Assembly (NCBI RefSeq): GCF_002051585.1
Contig: NZ_MZGX01000019.1
Span: 53,261-117,260 of the forward strand
DNA from: Ruminiclostridium hungatei
GTDB taxonomy: Bacteria > Bacillota > Clostridia > Acetivibrionales > DSM-1351
Direction: 5' to 3'
DNA: 64,000 nt
Under the pieces are notes generated by a model, which saw only the letters and a program-made list of their open reading frames with translations, was not told the origin of the DNA and searched no databases. Below are positions 53,712 to 62,314 of this stretch, one piece after another; position 1 is the stretch's first letter, and the number at the start of each line of letters is the position of its first letter. Position numbers and translations under genes: made by a program.

Positions 53712-54036
53712 AGCATTTTGTCTTGCCCATAAATTCCCAAACTATATCTTAACAATATAATATAGTACTGAAGGTGTGACTTTTATTCATTTGTTTGCGC
53801 TGCACCTGCTGCTGGAATTTCTTAAAAGCAAAGAAAATTGCCCCAAGTATGCACAAAAAGGATAACAGATAGTTTAATTTGAAGCTTTCCTTTAAATACA
53901 GCACTGAAAAAACGGCGAAAACCACAAGTTAATGGAATAACAATTTATAATAAGGATTTTCATTCTGATTTGTAAACATGCGGGCTTTTTTTCATATAAT
54001 AATTACATACGATATTATGAAAGAGGAAAGTATTGT
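53712..54036. promoter_or_regulatory. Inverted repeat and promoter region of divergent genes
   Basis: TCACACCTT with its surroundings (53695-53710) mirrors AAGGTGTGA at 53769-53777. The left arm covers the ribosome site of the minus-strand gene, so the dyad may be an operator or, if both arms are transcribed, a structure that hides the site. No gene is visible between 53783 and 54036. Confidence 0.35.
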
Positions 54037-55020
54037 ATGAATATTGCGTTATTTGATGAGATAAGGATTTATTATGGAAGTGACAGGCTGCTGACGATTT
54101 TTCAGGACCTGGCAGGCAACAATGAGAATGAAGCTCTGAAGTCTGTCAATCAGAAGAACCTGCAGTTTCCCTCCCTGTTCATACTCTGTCCGGAAATCAA
54201 AAGGCTGCGGCTCTCAGATGGCCTGAATGTACGGAATACATATGCATATAATTTCATAAGCCGGATATTGGAGGGAGAAGAACTGGATTCCCAGGTTCTT
54301 TTGCAGGAATATGAAGGGGAAAATCCGGAGAATCCGGAAATTCTACGATGGATGCTTGAGTCGGGCTATGCTGAAGACGGACTCAGTGAAGAATATGACC
54401 AGGTATTGGATACCGCTGCCATATGCCTCTTGAAAGTATACGGCAACAACCGCAGCCTGAAAATAATTGAGGATATGATATTCAGCCGCTATAGAAAGGG
54501 CTCGTTTATTTATGACCTGACCTGGGCATATTTTGAAACAATAAATCCTCAAAATTTGAATGGGCTGGCTGCCAGATTGCGTTCCTCAGAACCCAAGGAT
54601 GTGGAATTAGCCAGGAAGCTGCTGAATTTTATACCGACTGTCAGCGAGAGGGAGGATAATACAAGAAAACAATATCAGAACACCTTGAAATGGATAAGCC
54701 AAAATCAGAACTTTCTGTATTACACGGGAGTTACCAACAATCAGACCTTTGAACCTGCAAGGTTTGCAGTATCACTTGAGGCCAAGTACCTGCAAAAGCC
54801 TGCTGAAAGCTTTTTACAGCGGCAGTCCAGGCCCGCTGGAGCTGTGGGATCTGAAAACCTGGAGCGGTTCAATGAACTGGAGGACGACTACAAGCTTCTC
54901 CTTTCAAATTATTCAAACGCTCTTTACCGCTATAACAGATATAAATGGAACAAATGGATTCAGAGTCCGGTTGAAAGGCAGATTGAAATTGCTGAAAGGG
55001 TTATGGGGGATGTTCAATGA
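54037..55020 (+). CDS. Uncharacterised protein in operon with transglutaminase
   Basis: This 327-residue, mainly helical protein without signal or membrane segment is unknown to me. Helical blocks such as PEILRWMLESGYAEDGL, KIIEDMIFSRYRKGSFIYDL and LARKLLNFIPTVSER suggest a HEAT/TPR-like solenoid. Its stop overlaps the ATG of tgl by four bases (ATGA), so it is translated together with it. It may be a spore-coat or sporulation factor by association. AAAGAGGAAAG precedes the ATG. Confidence 0.7.
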   Translation: MNIALFDEIRIYYGSDRLLTIFQDLAGNNENEALKSVNQKNLQFPSLFILCPEIKRLRLSDGLNVRNTYAYNFISRILEGEELDSQVLLQEYEGENPENPEILRWMLESGYAEDGLSEEYDQVLDTAAICLLKVYGNNRSLKIIEDMIFSRYRKGSFIYDLTWAYFETINPQNLNGLAARLRSSEPKDVELARKLLNFIPTVSEREDNTRKQYQNTLKWISQNQNFLYYTGVTNNQTFEPARFAVSLEAKYLQKPAESFLQRQSRPAGAVGSENLERFNELEDDYKLLLSNYSNALYRYNRYKWNKWIQSPVERQIEIAERVMGDVQ

Positions 55021-55829
55021 TTAAGATTAACGGTAAAGTGCTGGATGCGGATTTTATCAGCCAGTACGGATCAAACAGCGTAGAGGGAAAGGTACTGGAT
55101 ATACTCATGAGCAGCAATGAGGTCTACAATTACAGTTCTCTCAATGACCTTAAGTTTGAACTGAGTGTCAGAAGAAGTATTGTCAATGCTTCCAAAAGCC
55201 TGAATAAAAGCCATATGGACTTCAGCGTCTTCAGAAAATCCCGTTGTAATCCGGAATTTTGGTACAGGACAGGTGAGGGAGGCTTTGAACTTAAAAGCGG
55301 GGTTAAGCCGTCGGATGCCATAAAAGACATCTACATAAACAGTTCGAAGTATGCCACCGAGTGCGCAACAGCAATGGTTATCGTATATTATAAAGCTCTT
55401 GTGGATGTTTTGCCGGAGCAACTGTTCAACAGACTGTTCCCAAGGATATATCTTATGAATTGGCAGCATCTGTCCTATAATCTGGGAATAGTGGATTACA
55501 TCAGGGTATCCGATTACCTTCCGGGAGACTGCAGATATTTTAAAAATCCGGATGTGGATCCTGTAAAACCCGAATGGCAGGGAGAAAATGTCTTTCTGCT
55601 GGATAACGGGCTGTATTACGGACATGGCATCGGAATATCCTCAGGTGAACGGATAATTGAGATACTTAACAAGAAAAGGATAAAAGGCTCTACCGTGTCG
55701 GCATATTTGCTGCCGTCTGCAAAAAGGCTTGACTTTAAATATCTGAGCAATAAATATTATGAGTTCCCTACCAGGCAAAAGGTGGAATTCAACTCGCTGG
55801 AAAGTAATCGGGAAAGTAATCTGAGCTGA
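55017..55829 (+). CDS. tgl: Protein-glutamine gamma-glutamyltransferase (spore coat Tgl)
   Basis: This 270-residue transglutaminase makes epsilon-(gamma-glutamyl)lysine crosslinks between coat proteins in the forespore or mother cell. It matches Bacillus Tgl: FWYRTGEGGFELK, catalytic C116 in ATECATAMVIVYY, then CRYFKNPDVDP, E190 in WQGENVFLL and H203 in YGHGIGI (counterparts of Cys116, Glu187 and His200). It is about 25 residues longer at the C-terminus than the B. subtilis protein. The start overlaps the previous stop. Its presence indicates a spore former. Confidence 0.92.
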   Translation: MIKINGKVLDADFISQYGSNSVEGKVLDILMSSNEVYNYSSLNDLKFELSVRRSIVNASKSLNKSHMDFSVFRKSRCNPEFWYRTGEGGFELKSGVKPSDAIKDIYINSSKYATECATAMVIVYYKALVDVLPEQLFNRLFPRIYLMNWQHLSYNLGIVDYIRVSDYLPGDCRYFKNPDVDPVKPEWQGENVFLLDNGLYYGHGIGISSGERIIEILNKKRIKGSTVSAYLLPSAKRLDFKYLSNKYYEFPTRQKVEFNSLESNRESNLS

Positions 55830-55928
55830 TTTTAAATGCTGAACCGCTTTTGCTTTACCCGTAAAAATGCTAATATATAAAGTAAGAAACTTTAAGACAA
55901 AATATCAATTCTGAGCGGAGGCTTTGAT

Positions 55929-56111
55929 ATGAAAGGCGCAAAGAACTGCGAATGCTGCATTAACTATATATATGATGAGGATTTTGCCTCGTATCAGTGC
56001 GGGGCAAATCTGGATGAAGATGAGATGGGGCGGTTTTTAAGGTATTCCTTTAACAATTGCCCTTATTTCCGGTTCAATGACGAGTATAAGACAGTCAGAA
56101 AGCAAATCTGA
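55929..56111 (+). CDS. DUF6472-like small Cys-rich protein
   Basis: This 60-residue protein, starting MKGAKNCECCINYIYDEDF, has Cys at C7, C9 and C10, then in YQCGAN and NNCPYFRF, probably a small zinc site. LDEDEMGRFL and CPYFRFNDEY are typical of DUF6472. GCGGAGGC precedes the ATG. It is short but has a good ribosome site and a clear pattern, so it is likely real. The role is unknown. Confidence 0.8.
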   Translation: MKGAKNCECCINYIYDEDFASYQCGANLDEDEMGRFLRYSFNNCPYFRFNDEYKTVRKQI

Positions 56112-56293
56112 TTAAAATTTTCCTCAGGCTCTATCCATTATAAGGCTATTATAGGCCTTCCATACAAATATTCATTAATATTCATGGTTTTAAAAATGGC
56201 AGTTTACCAAAGACTAGGGAATATGAAGCATTTGTCATGGAAGCCGGAGCGTGGCAAAGCTGAAAATCTACACCGGCTGGAAATGGAGAGAGC

Positions 56294-57388
56294 ATGGGAC
56301 TTAAAAAAATAAAAAAACTGCTTGCAATCTTATTATCAACTATTTTTTTCACATCAGCAATCACTTCGGTATCCGCTGCCACCTTTACAGATGTGCCGGA
56401 GAACCATCCCTATAAGGATGCTGTAGAATTCAGCCGGGCCAAGGGTTTTGTGGCTGGAACAGGTGTCAGTACCTTTTCGCCTGATGCAAAGGTTTCACGG
56501 GCGCAATTTGCGTTCATATGGTGCCGCTCCTTGAATATTATAGAGGACAACCATCCTTACAGCGATATTACAAAACTTAGAAATTACTATGACAGTTCCG
56601 TCGTAATTTTAAGAGGCCTGGGAATTCTCAGCGGCACAAGCACAACAAGATTTTCACCCTCAGGCTATCTTACGCGGGAGCAATTGGCCCTGATAACAAT
56701 GAAGACATATAATCTGGGAGTTGCAGATGATGATGCCTACAAGGCCTATGCAGACTCTGCCGCCATCTCGGACTGGGCGCAGGATGGAGTATCGGCATGT
56801 ATTAACGCAAAGGTTCTGGAAGGCCTGTATGACGGTGAGAGTTTTAAGCCAGGGGAGCATGTGACACGTGCCGAATTGTGCAAGCTTATATACAACATAT
56901 CGGTTCCAGCCTATACCATAACCATTGCGCCCCTTGAAGGCGGTACGGTAGAAGCTTTGCCGTCAAAAGCCCGCCCGGGTACGGTCATCACTCTGACTGT
57001 AGCGCCGGAGGCCGGAAAGCAACTGAAGGCCGGCAGCTTAAAATACAATGGTACTGCTGTCACGGGAAACACCTTTATTATGCCTGCGGAAAATGTTACT
57101 ATTACCGCTGAATTTGAAGACAAGCCGACAGTGCTGGAATCCATTTCCGTAACAACTCCGCCTGCAAAAACAACCTATACTGCCGGTGAGGCTCTTGACC
57201 TGGCAGGTATGGTGGTCACTGCAAACTACAGCAACAACACAAATAATGTTATTACGGAATATACCACCGTACCTGACGCGGGAAGCACACTTGACACCCA
57301 GGGAACCGTAACTGTAACGGTAAGCTTTACTGTAGGTGATGTGACAAAGACCACCACCTTTACGGTACAGGTAAACCCGGCAGGGTAG
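56294..57388 (+). CDS. SLH-domain surface protein with Ig-like tail
   Basis: This 364-residue exported protein has a signal peptide (LLAILLSTIFFTSAITSVSAA) and three SLH repeats (about residues 30-205; FTDVPENHPYKDAVEF, GYLTREQLALI, HVTRAELCKLI) that bind secondary cell-wall polymer. A repeat of the InlB-B/Flg_new type (ITIAPLEGGTVEA...) follows at about 210-275. It ends in a Big_3 Ig-like domain (SVTTPPAKTTYTAGEALDL...). It has no enzymatic domain; an adhesion or S-layer-associated role is likely. GGAGAG precedes the ATG. Confidence 0.88.
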   Translation: MGLKKIKKLLAILLSTIFFTSAITSVSAATFTDVPENHPYKDAVEFSRAKGFVAGTGVSTFSPDAKVSRAQFAFIWCRSLNIIEDNHPYSDITKLRNYYDSSVVILRGLGILSGTSTTRFSPSGYLTREQLALITMKTYNLGVADDDAYKAYADSAAISDWAQDGVSACINAKVLEGLYDGESFKPGEHVTRAELCKLIYNISVPAYTITIAPLEGGTVEALPSKARPGTVITLTVAPEAGKQLKAGSLKYNGTAVTGNTFIMPAENVTITAEFEDKPTVLESISVTTPPAKTTYTAGEALDLAGMVVTANYSNNTNNVITEYTTVPDAGSTLDTQGTVTVTVSFTVGDVTKTTTFTVQVNPAG

Positions 57389-57414
57389 TGCAAAAACCGC
57401 TTGACCTCAACTGT

Positions 57415-57450
57415 AAAAACCGCCGGAAGCTGTCTGACGCCGGCGGTTTT
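57415..57450. terminator. Bidirectional terminator
   Basis: AAAAACCGCCGG (57415-57426) pairs with CCGGCGGTTTT (57440-57450). With A and T tracts at both ends it can serve both convergent genes. Confidence 0.85.
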
Positions 57451-57484
57451 ACAACTTCATATTATTTAGGAAATGTCATAGCCG

Positions 57485-59878
57485 CTACATAACCGACTTG
57501 AAGGTGGCAGAAGCCTTACCGTTTTCTCCGTATGCAGTCCAGCTTATCTCCAACCTGATTGTTTCCCCGGTGAAAACGTCCTTTGAATAATTATATGCAT
57601 TTGTGGCAATCCCATCTGTATTGGGATTTTTTAAAATGAATTCCTTCCTGGTTCCGTTTTCAAATATGAAGGCGACCTTGATTGACACCTTGGGATCGCG
57701 CATGTTATAGGTTGTGAAACGGATTTCCCTTTGGGCCTGATTGTGCTCAAGGCTTATGGATATATCAGGCTTGCGGGAATCTTCAACCGGCTTGGATATT
57801 TTGCAAAGGGTATTTCCGCTCTGTTCCAGGGTAATTGCATTTTTGCCCACGGGAGGAACACTGATAGGAGGCCCTATAACCTTGGGATCAAGTCCCAGAG
57901 TATCAGGATTCAGCCGATTTTTTCCAGTTCCGTTGGTTTTGATTCTGAACAGTTTTCCGTCCGACCTGTAGTAGACCCAGTCACCAACCAGGTTCAAATT
58001 GCCGGAGGGCTGATCGTTCAGCCTGGCTGTGCCGGTGCCGTCGGCACGTATTTTGCAGAGTTTCCCTCCATTGTCCCTGTCGGAATAATATATCCAGCCG
58101 TTGCCGGCGTTTATGGAGTCTGCTTTCGCACTGCTCAGCTTTTGGGGAGAAAGGTCCTGTGAGGGACTGCCGGAAGTGAGAATACCTGCCGTGTTAAGGG
58201 GCAGCCTGTAAATACCGGGGACGTTATCACCCCTTGTATAATAGATATAATCGTCCATTACGGCAAAGCCGCTGACCGCTTCAGTTGAAATTTTGGTATT
58301 GACGCCTGTAATGATATTCAAACGGTAAAGGGTGTCGCCGTTGCTCCTGTTGGTGTAGTATATATAATCTCCAATCATATTTTCCAGATAAGCCTGGGTA
58401 TTCAGGGATATCCGGCTGCCTGCCGCCAAACCGTCCAGGGCATGGGAAAAGAAGCTGCTGTCCCTCCAGTCAAAATAGTATATAAGTCCGTCCCGGATAT
58501 GCTGCTTTTGTATTTTGTAATCCTGCGTATAAATCCGGGTAAAGGAGGTCCCGTCGGTTTTAATTTTATAGCTGCCCTTGTCATTGAAGAAGTATACCCA
58601 GTCACCAACCACATCAATATAGTCGACTCTGCCGTTTACAAGCTTTTGACGGGTTTTGCCGTCATCGCTTATTCTCCACAGGCCATTAAAATTGTATTTT
58701 GCGTTATAGCCATAGTCAATGTAATAAGTCCATTGGCCCTGTTTTACCACATGCTTCACATTGGATGAATTATTGGGTGAATTTTTGTTTGCCTCATCCA
58801 GATCGTTTTCCTTTCTGGCTTTGAAATACCTGTTGAAAATGCTTACTTCCTCAGGGGTGAGGTAGCCCGGGCTTATTACATCGGGGGACAGGACTGCAAT
58901 TCCCGAGGTGTAGAATAAATTTTGCCTGAATACCTCAGAAACTGCTTTTAACGGGATGTACATCCTTCCCTCATACAGTTCTGCAGGGACTTCAAGAGCT
59001 GTATTTTTCCCGTTAACAAGCATATATGCCTTGCCCGCAGTAATACTTATCTGCTTGTCGGCAAGGGTGACTGTGGCAGTACGGCTTTTAGCCTCCCACG
59101 TTATTTGTGCACCATAGTTTTCACTGAAAAATTTTACAGGAACCAGCATTCTGTTTTTTCTGGTTATGGGTTTTACTGCAAGATTGCCGCTGTCAAACCG
59201 GGCATCCTTGTCAAAAGCTCTTGCATAAGGTCCGCTTTGTTGTATCACGATAGCATTTGAAAACTTCAGCTTTGCCGGCAGGGAGAGCATGTATTCAAAA
59301 GGCTCCCCGGCATATTGCAGGTATGAAGGCGAGGCTGCGCGGTTGGCTCTGGATATATGAATCAGGCTGCTGGTGCTGTTGGAGTCTATAATCTCGTAAT
59401 TATAAGAGAAGCCGTCTGTGGTAAAAAGCTTTCCAAGCATTCCCTTTTCAATGTAAAAGCTGCCGTCTTTAAACTGCATGTATTTATAGTCGTCTTTATA
59501 TATGAAATCTGTGCCCGAAACGCCCGTTACCTTATTGCTGCTGATTTTAAGATGGATGTTGTCAATAATGATTTCATCACCGGTTTCCCTGTAGCTGGCC
59601 CCTGCGTATGCGGCCACAGCTTTCAGGGGAAGCATGTATCCCATATGGCTGTCAAATTTATATAGATAGGGCTTTACTCTGCCGCTGCCTCCATCCAGGA
59701 GAGTATAGCTGCCGTTAACTATTGCATAGGGGCGGTCAATTGCCAGCAGCAGGTCTTCCGACAGGCTGTTTCTGACCTCTGCAGGCAGGTCGAGCAAGGG
59801 GGCCGCTTCTGCCGGGGATGAAAAAATAATAAGAGATATGGAAATAAGAATGGCTGTATAAAGAAAAAATCTTTTCAC
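57485..59878 (-). CDS. Exported protein with stalk domains and DUF5050 propeller
   Basis: This 797-residue secreted protein has a signal peptide (residues about 1-25, ending SPAEA) and two copper-amine-oxidase N-terminal (stalk) domains (about 50-115 and 230-340; MLPLKAVAAYAGA and YIPLKAVSEVFRQ). A DUF5050 beta-propeller region (about 370-680) has repeated WVYY/YIYYT and FRIKTNGTG blades, and a beta-rich C-terminus follows. GTG 59878 follows a strong AGGAGG. Such proteins are common surface modules in clostridia; stalk domains likely place the propeller away from the wall. No enzyme activity can be assigned. Confidence 0.85.
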   Translation of the reverse strand: MKRFFLYTAILISISLIIFSSPAEAAPLLDLPAEVRNSLSEDLLLAIDRPYAIVNGSYTLLDGGSGRVKPYLYKFDSHMGYMLPLKAVAAYAGASYRETGDEIIIDNIHLKISSNKVTGVSGTDFIYKDDYKYMQFKDGSFYIEKGMLGKLFTTDGFSYNYEIIDSNSTSSLIHISRANRAASPSYLQYAGEPFEYMLSLPAKLKFSNAIVIQQSGPYARAFDKDARFDSGNLAVKPITRKNRMLVPVKFFSENYGAQITWEAKSRTATVTLADKQISITAGKAYMLVNGKNTALEVPAELYEGRMYIPLKAVSEVFRQNLFYTSGIAVLSPDVISPGYLTPEEVSIFNRYFKARKENDLDEANKNSPNNSSNVKHVVKQGQWTYYIDYGYNAKYNFNGLWRISDDGKTRQKLVNGRVDYIDVVGDWVYFFNDKGSYKIKTDGTSFTRIYTQDYKIQKQHIRDGLIYYFDWRDSSFFSHALDGLAAGSRISLNTQAYLENMIGDYIYYTNRSNGDTLYRLNIITGVNTKISTEAVSGFAVMDDYIYYTRGDNVPGIYRLPLNTAGILTSGSPSQDLSPQKLSSAKADSINAGNGWIYYSDRDNGGKLCKIRADGTGTARLNDQPSGNLNLVGDWVYYRSDGKLFRIKTNGTGKNRLNPDTLGLDPKVIGPPISVPPVGKNAITLEQSGNTLCKISKPVEDSRKPDISISLEHNQAQREIRFTTYNMRDPKVSIKVAFIFENGTRKEFILKNPNTDGIATNAYNYSKDVFTGETIRLEISWTAYGENGKASATFKSVM

Positions 59879-60140
59879 GCTTTCCTCCTATAGTATACAT
59901 AATATATGTAAGTAATTATAGCACAGCGCCGGGACTATTAATAAAGGAAATGATTGCTAGGGTGAGTATATAAAGGATTTGTTCTTGTACTTGTATCCTA
60001 AACTTCGAGACAGTTATAGTTTAACAGGTCATAAAATAAGTATATTTTATTAAGCGCAATACAAGAAATATCAAAATAAGTATTTTTATAAAATTATTGG
60101 ATATATATGGTACAATATATGTGTAACTAGGAGGAAGTAT
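59879..60140 (+). promoter_or_regulatory. Promoter region of the three-gene defence operon
   Basis: A possible extended -10 (TGG-TACAAT, -10 at 60111-60116) lies 25 bases before the ATG at 60141, without a clear -35. AAAATAAGTAT occurs twice, about 42 bp apart (near 60032 and 60074), and might be a regulator site. No gene is seen in this AT-rich gap. Confidence 0.4.
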
Positions 60141-61649
60141 ATGTGTACACATACTGAATATGCTGAAATACTTCGTGGCGGAGAAGAAAGAAGAGACGCA
60201 TCCGATAATATTAAAGGATTTTTATACCAGGACTTACTGGCGATTGAATTAATAATGAATAGTAATAATGAGGATAAAATTTATGTTGAGTGGGTAGAGG
60301 ATATCTTAGTAGAAAACTCCAGTCAGTTATCTATTTATCAAGTTAAGCACTATCCTAAAAGTCAACTGGATTTTCAAGACATCTATGATAATATGTTTTA
60401 TCAGTTTTTAAAATTCAGATTATATGGAACTGAGGATAAAAGGTTTATTACTTGCGGCTTTTATTACGCAGACAGTGTGAAAAAATATAACAAGACAAAT
60501 ACACAAAATAAAATAAAAGAAAATGATTTAAAAACAATTGACAAGCTAAAGATTAGGAAAGAACTTGAAAAATGTTCGGATATGAAAGAGAGGAAGAATC
60601 TGCTATTTGAAAAAGTTGCAGGAAAAAGCTTGCTTGACGAGTTTGAGTTCAGCACAGTAGAGAAAGAAAAAATTGAGAATTTAAGGGATACTCTAAAAAA
60701 TAGTTTGTATAGCCTGTCTGAAACATCTATAAAAAATGATGATTCAATTCAAAGACTTAAAAATGATGACATCAAGGATTTATTAATGGCATTGGCGGTT
60801 CAGTATGTCCAAAACTCTTATTACAAAAATTCTGAAGAATATGCTCAGAGGATTATGACAAAAGAAGATTTTAATAATCATATAAATAGAATCTTTGAAG
60901 ACGATGTGCAGAAAAATACAGAAATTATTATTTCTTTGGTTATGGGGTATATTGACAATGCGTTTGAAGAAGTTTTTCATGAGATAGAGGAACTTAAAAA
61001 TGCAGCAGTTTATAAAGAAATCTATTTATCTACTAAAGACTATTTAAACAGTATTCTTAAATGTAAGAGAAGAAGATTCAGGTTTCTAAATTCACTTAGC
61101 ACCGATGGGGATAAGGAGCTTAATTGGGACAGATATCAAGAAAATAATTTTAATGAAAGAGATAAATTTATAGAGCATAGAGGCGTAATAAAATCGGTTA
61201 CAAAAAATGCTTGGAAAATACTATATGATATTGATTGCAGTAATTATGGATTTAATATAAAGGAAAGTGAAGAGAGTTTCTTTTTTAACTTTGAAAACTA
61301 TGAAGAATCAAAAAAAGTAATAATTTTTTCTTCATTAGTTGGAGAACAAGACGGTGATATTAAAAAAATTGTACCTAGACTTGCAAAAATGAAGGAGAGG
61401 CCAGACAAATGGTATATGCGTGGAGAATTAAGGAGTTATTACAAGTATTCGCTTGATGTTAATAAGATTCGAGATATAGATTTAGGGATAGGACATAGCA
61501 TTTTATATGAGGAGAATAATTTTTTTAAAATAGAATGCATGGATTGCGTCAAATATGGTTCTGAAAAAATGGAAATTAAAGATCAAGATTTAAAAAATTG
61601 TTTATTTAAGAGAGATTGTACTATAAAGGGAGACAGAGTATGTACATAA
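60141..61649 (+). CDS. Cap4/DUF4297-like nuclease, LmuA-type effector
   Basis: This 502-residue protein has an N-terminal PD-(D/E)xK-type nuclease domain of the Cap4/DUF4297 kind: GFLYQDLLAIELI (about residues 26-38), then E53-D54 in VEWVEDI and Q67-x-K69 in IYQVKH. The remaining 400 residues are helical and charged, ending in a Cys-bearing tail (CMDC, NCLFKRDC). TAGGAGGAAG precedes the ATG. In Lamassu and DdmABC systems such an effector degrades DNA when the SMC partner is triggered. The order effector, small protein, SMC ATPase is kept here, with all genes overlapping. Confidence 0.72.
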   Translation: MCTHTEYAEILRGGEERRDASDNIKGFLYQDLLAIELIMNSNNEDKIYVEWVEDILVENSSQLSIYQVKHYPKSQLDFQDIYDNMFYQFLKFRLYGTEDKRFITCGFYYADSVKKYNKTNTQNKIKENDLKTIDKLKIRKELEKCSDMKERKNLLFEKVAGKSLLDEFEFSTVEKEKIENLRDTLKNSLYSLSETSIKNDDSIQRLKNDDIKDLLMALAVQYVQNSYYKNSEEYAQRIMTKEDFNNHINRIFEDDVQKNTEIIISLVMGYIDNAFEEVFHEIEELKNAAVYKEIYLSTKDYLNSILKCKRRRFRFLNSLSTDGDKELNWDRYQENNFNERDKFIEHRGVIKSVTKNAWKILYDIDCSNYGFNIKESEESFFFNFENYEESKKVIIFSSLVGEQDGDIKKIVPRLAKMKERPDKWYMRGELRSYYKYSLDVNKIRDIDLGIGHSILYEENNFFKIECMDCVKYGSEKMEIKDQDLKNCLFKRDCTIKGDRVCT

Positions 61650-62314
61650 AAGATTTTTTTACTGATGAATATACATCTATATATGAGTCGGATGACATTG
61701 AAGAGCCTATTAAAGCTTTTTTAATAGAGATGAACAGTGAGGAAGATCTTATAGATTCTATAAGGGATGATGAAGACAGAATAAGATATGCCAAACCGTT
61801 GATGGATATTTATATACACGAAACTAAAAATGAAATGTTTTTGGTATTAGATTGTATAAAACTTAAATATAGAGAAATCAAAGATGTGTGTGCAGAATGG
61901 GAACAAAATGTATTGCACTTTGTAAACTTTGGCAAAGAATATCGTGAGAATATAAAGTATCTGCAATATGAAATTTATTTGCTGATTTTATGTATAGATG
62001 AAATAGGAGATTTAGATGATCATTTCAGGTCTGAGACTGAAAAGTCTTTAAGGATATGCAGAAAATTATTTCTGCTGTGCAATGAAAATGGCAAAATAGA
62101 CGAAACCAATTGGAATATGATTCCGTTTTACTTTTCTTCCATTGAAAAAAAAGATAGTGAAGAAGCACAAAGGCTTGAGAATGAACTTAAAGATTTAATT
62201 CCGTCGGATGAAAAAATCCTTTCTATTTGTGAGAAAGAAAAATTGGCGGATGAGGACAAAAAAATAATGCAGGAGTGGTTGACTAAAGATGATAATAACA
62301 AGAGTGATAATTGA
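61640..62314 (+). CDS. Small middle subunit, LmuC/DdmB-type
   Basis: This protein of 224 residues, acidic and helical, has no recognisable motif of its own. ATG 61640 is chosen because AAAGGGAG lies 7 bases upstream; a TTG at 61616 is also in frame. It overlaps the nuclease gene by 10 bases and the ATPase gene by 26, so all three are translated as one unit. By position it corresponds to the small accessory subunit (LmuC or DdmB) that bridges effector and SMC protein. The assignment rests on gene order. Confidence 0.6.
   Translation: MYIKDFFTDEYTSIYESDDIEEPIKAFLIEMNSEEDLIDSIRDDEDRIRYAKPLMDIYIHETKNEMFLVLDCIKLKYREIKDVCAEWEQNVLHFVNFGKEYRENIKYLQYEIYLLILCIDEIGDLDDHFRSETEKSLRICRKLFLLCNENGKIDETNWNMIPFYFSSIEKKDSEEAQRLENELKDLIPSDEKILSICEKEKLADEDKKIMQEWLTKDDNNKSDN

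Noticed and set aside
56112..56293. Possible cyclic di-GMP riboswitch before the SLH gene
   Set aside because: The conserved GEMM core bases are not present; only a loose GGCAAAGC-like string is.
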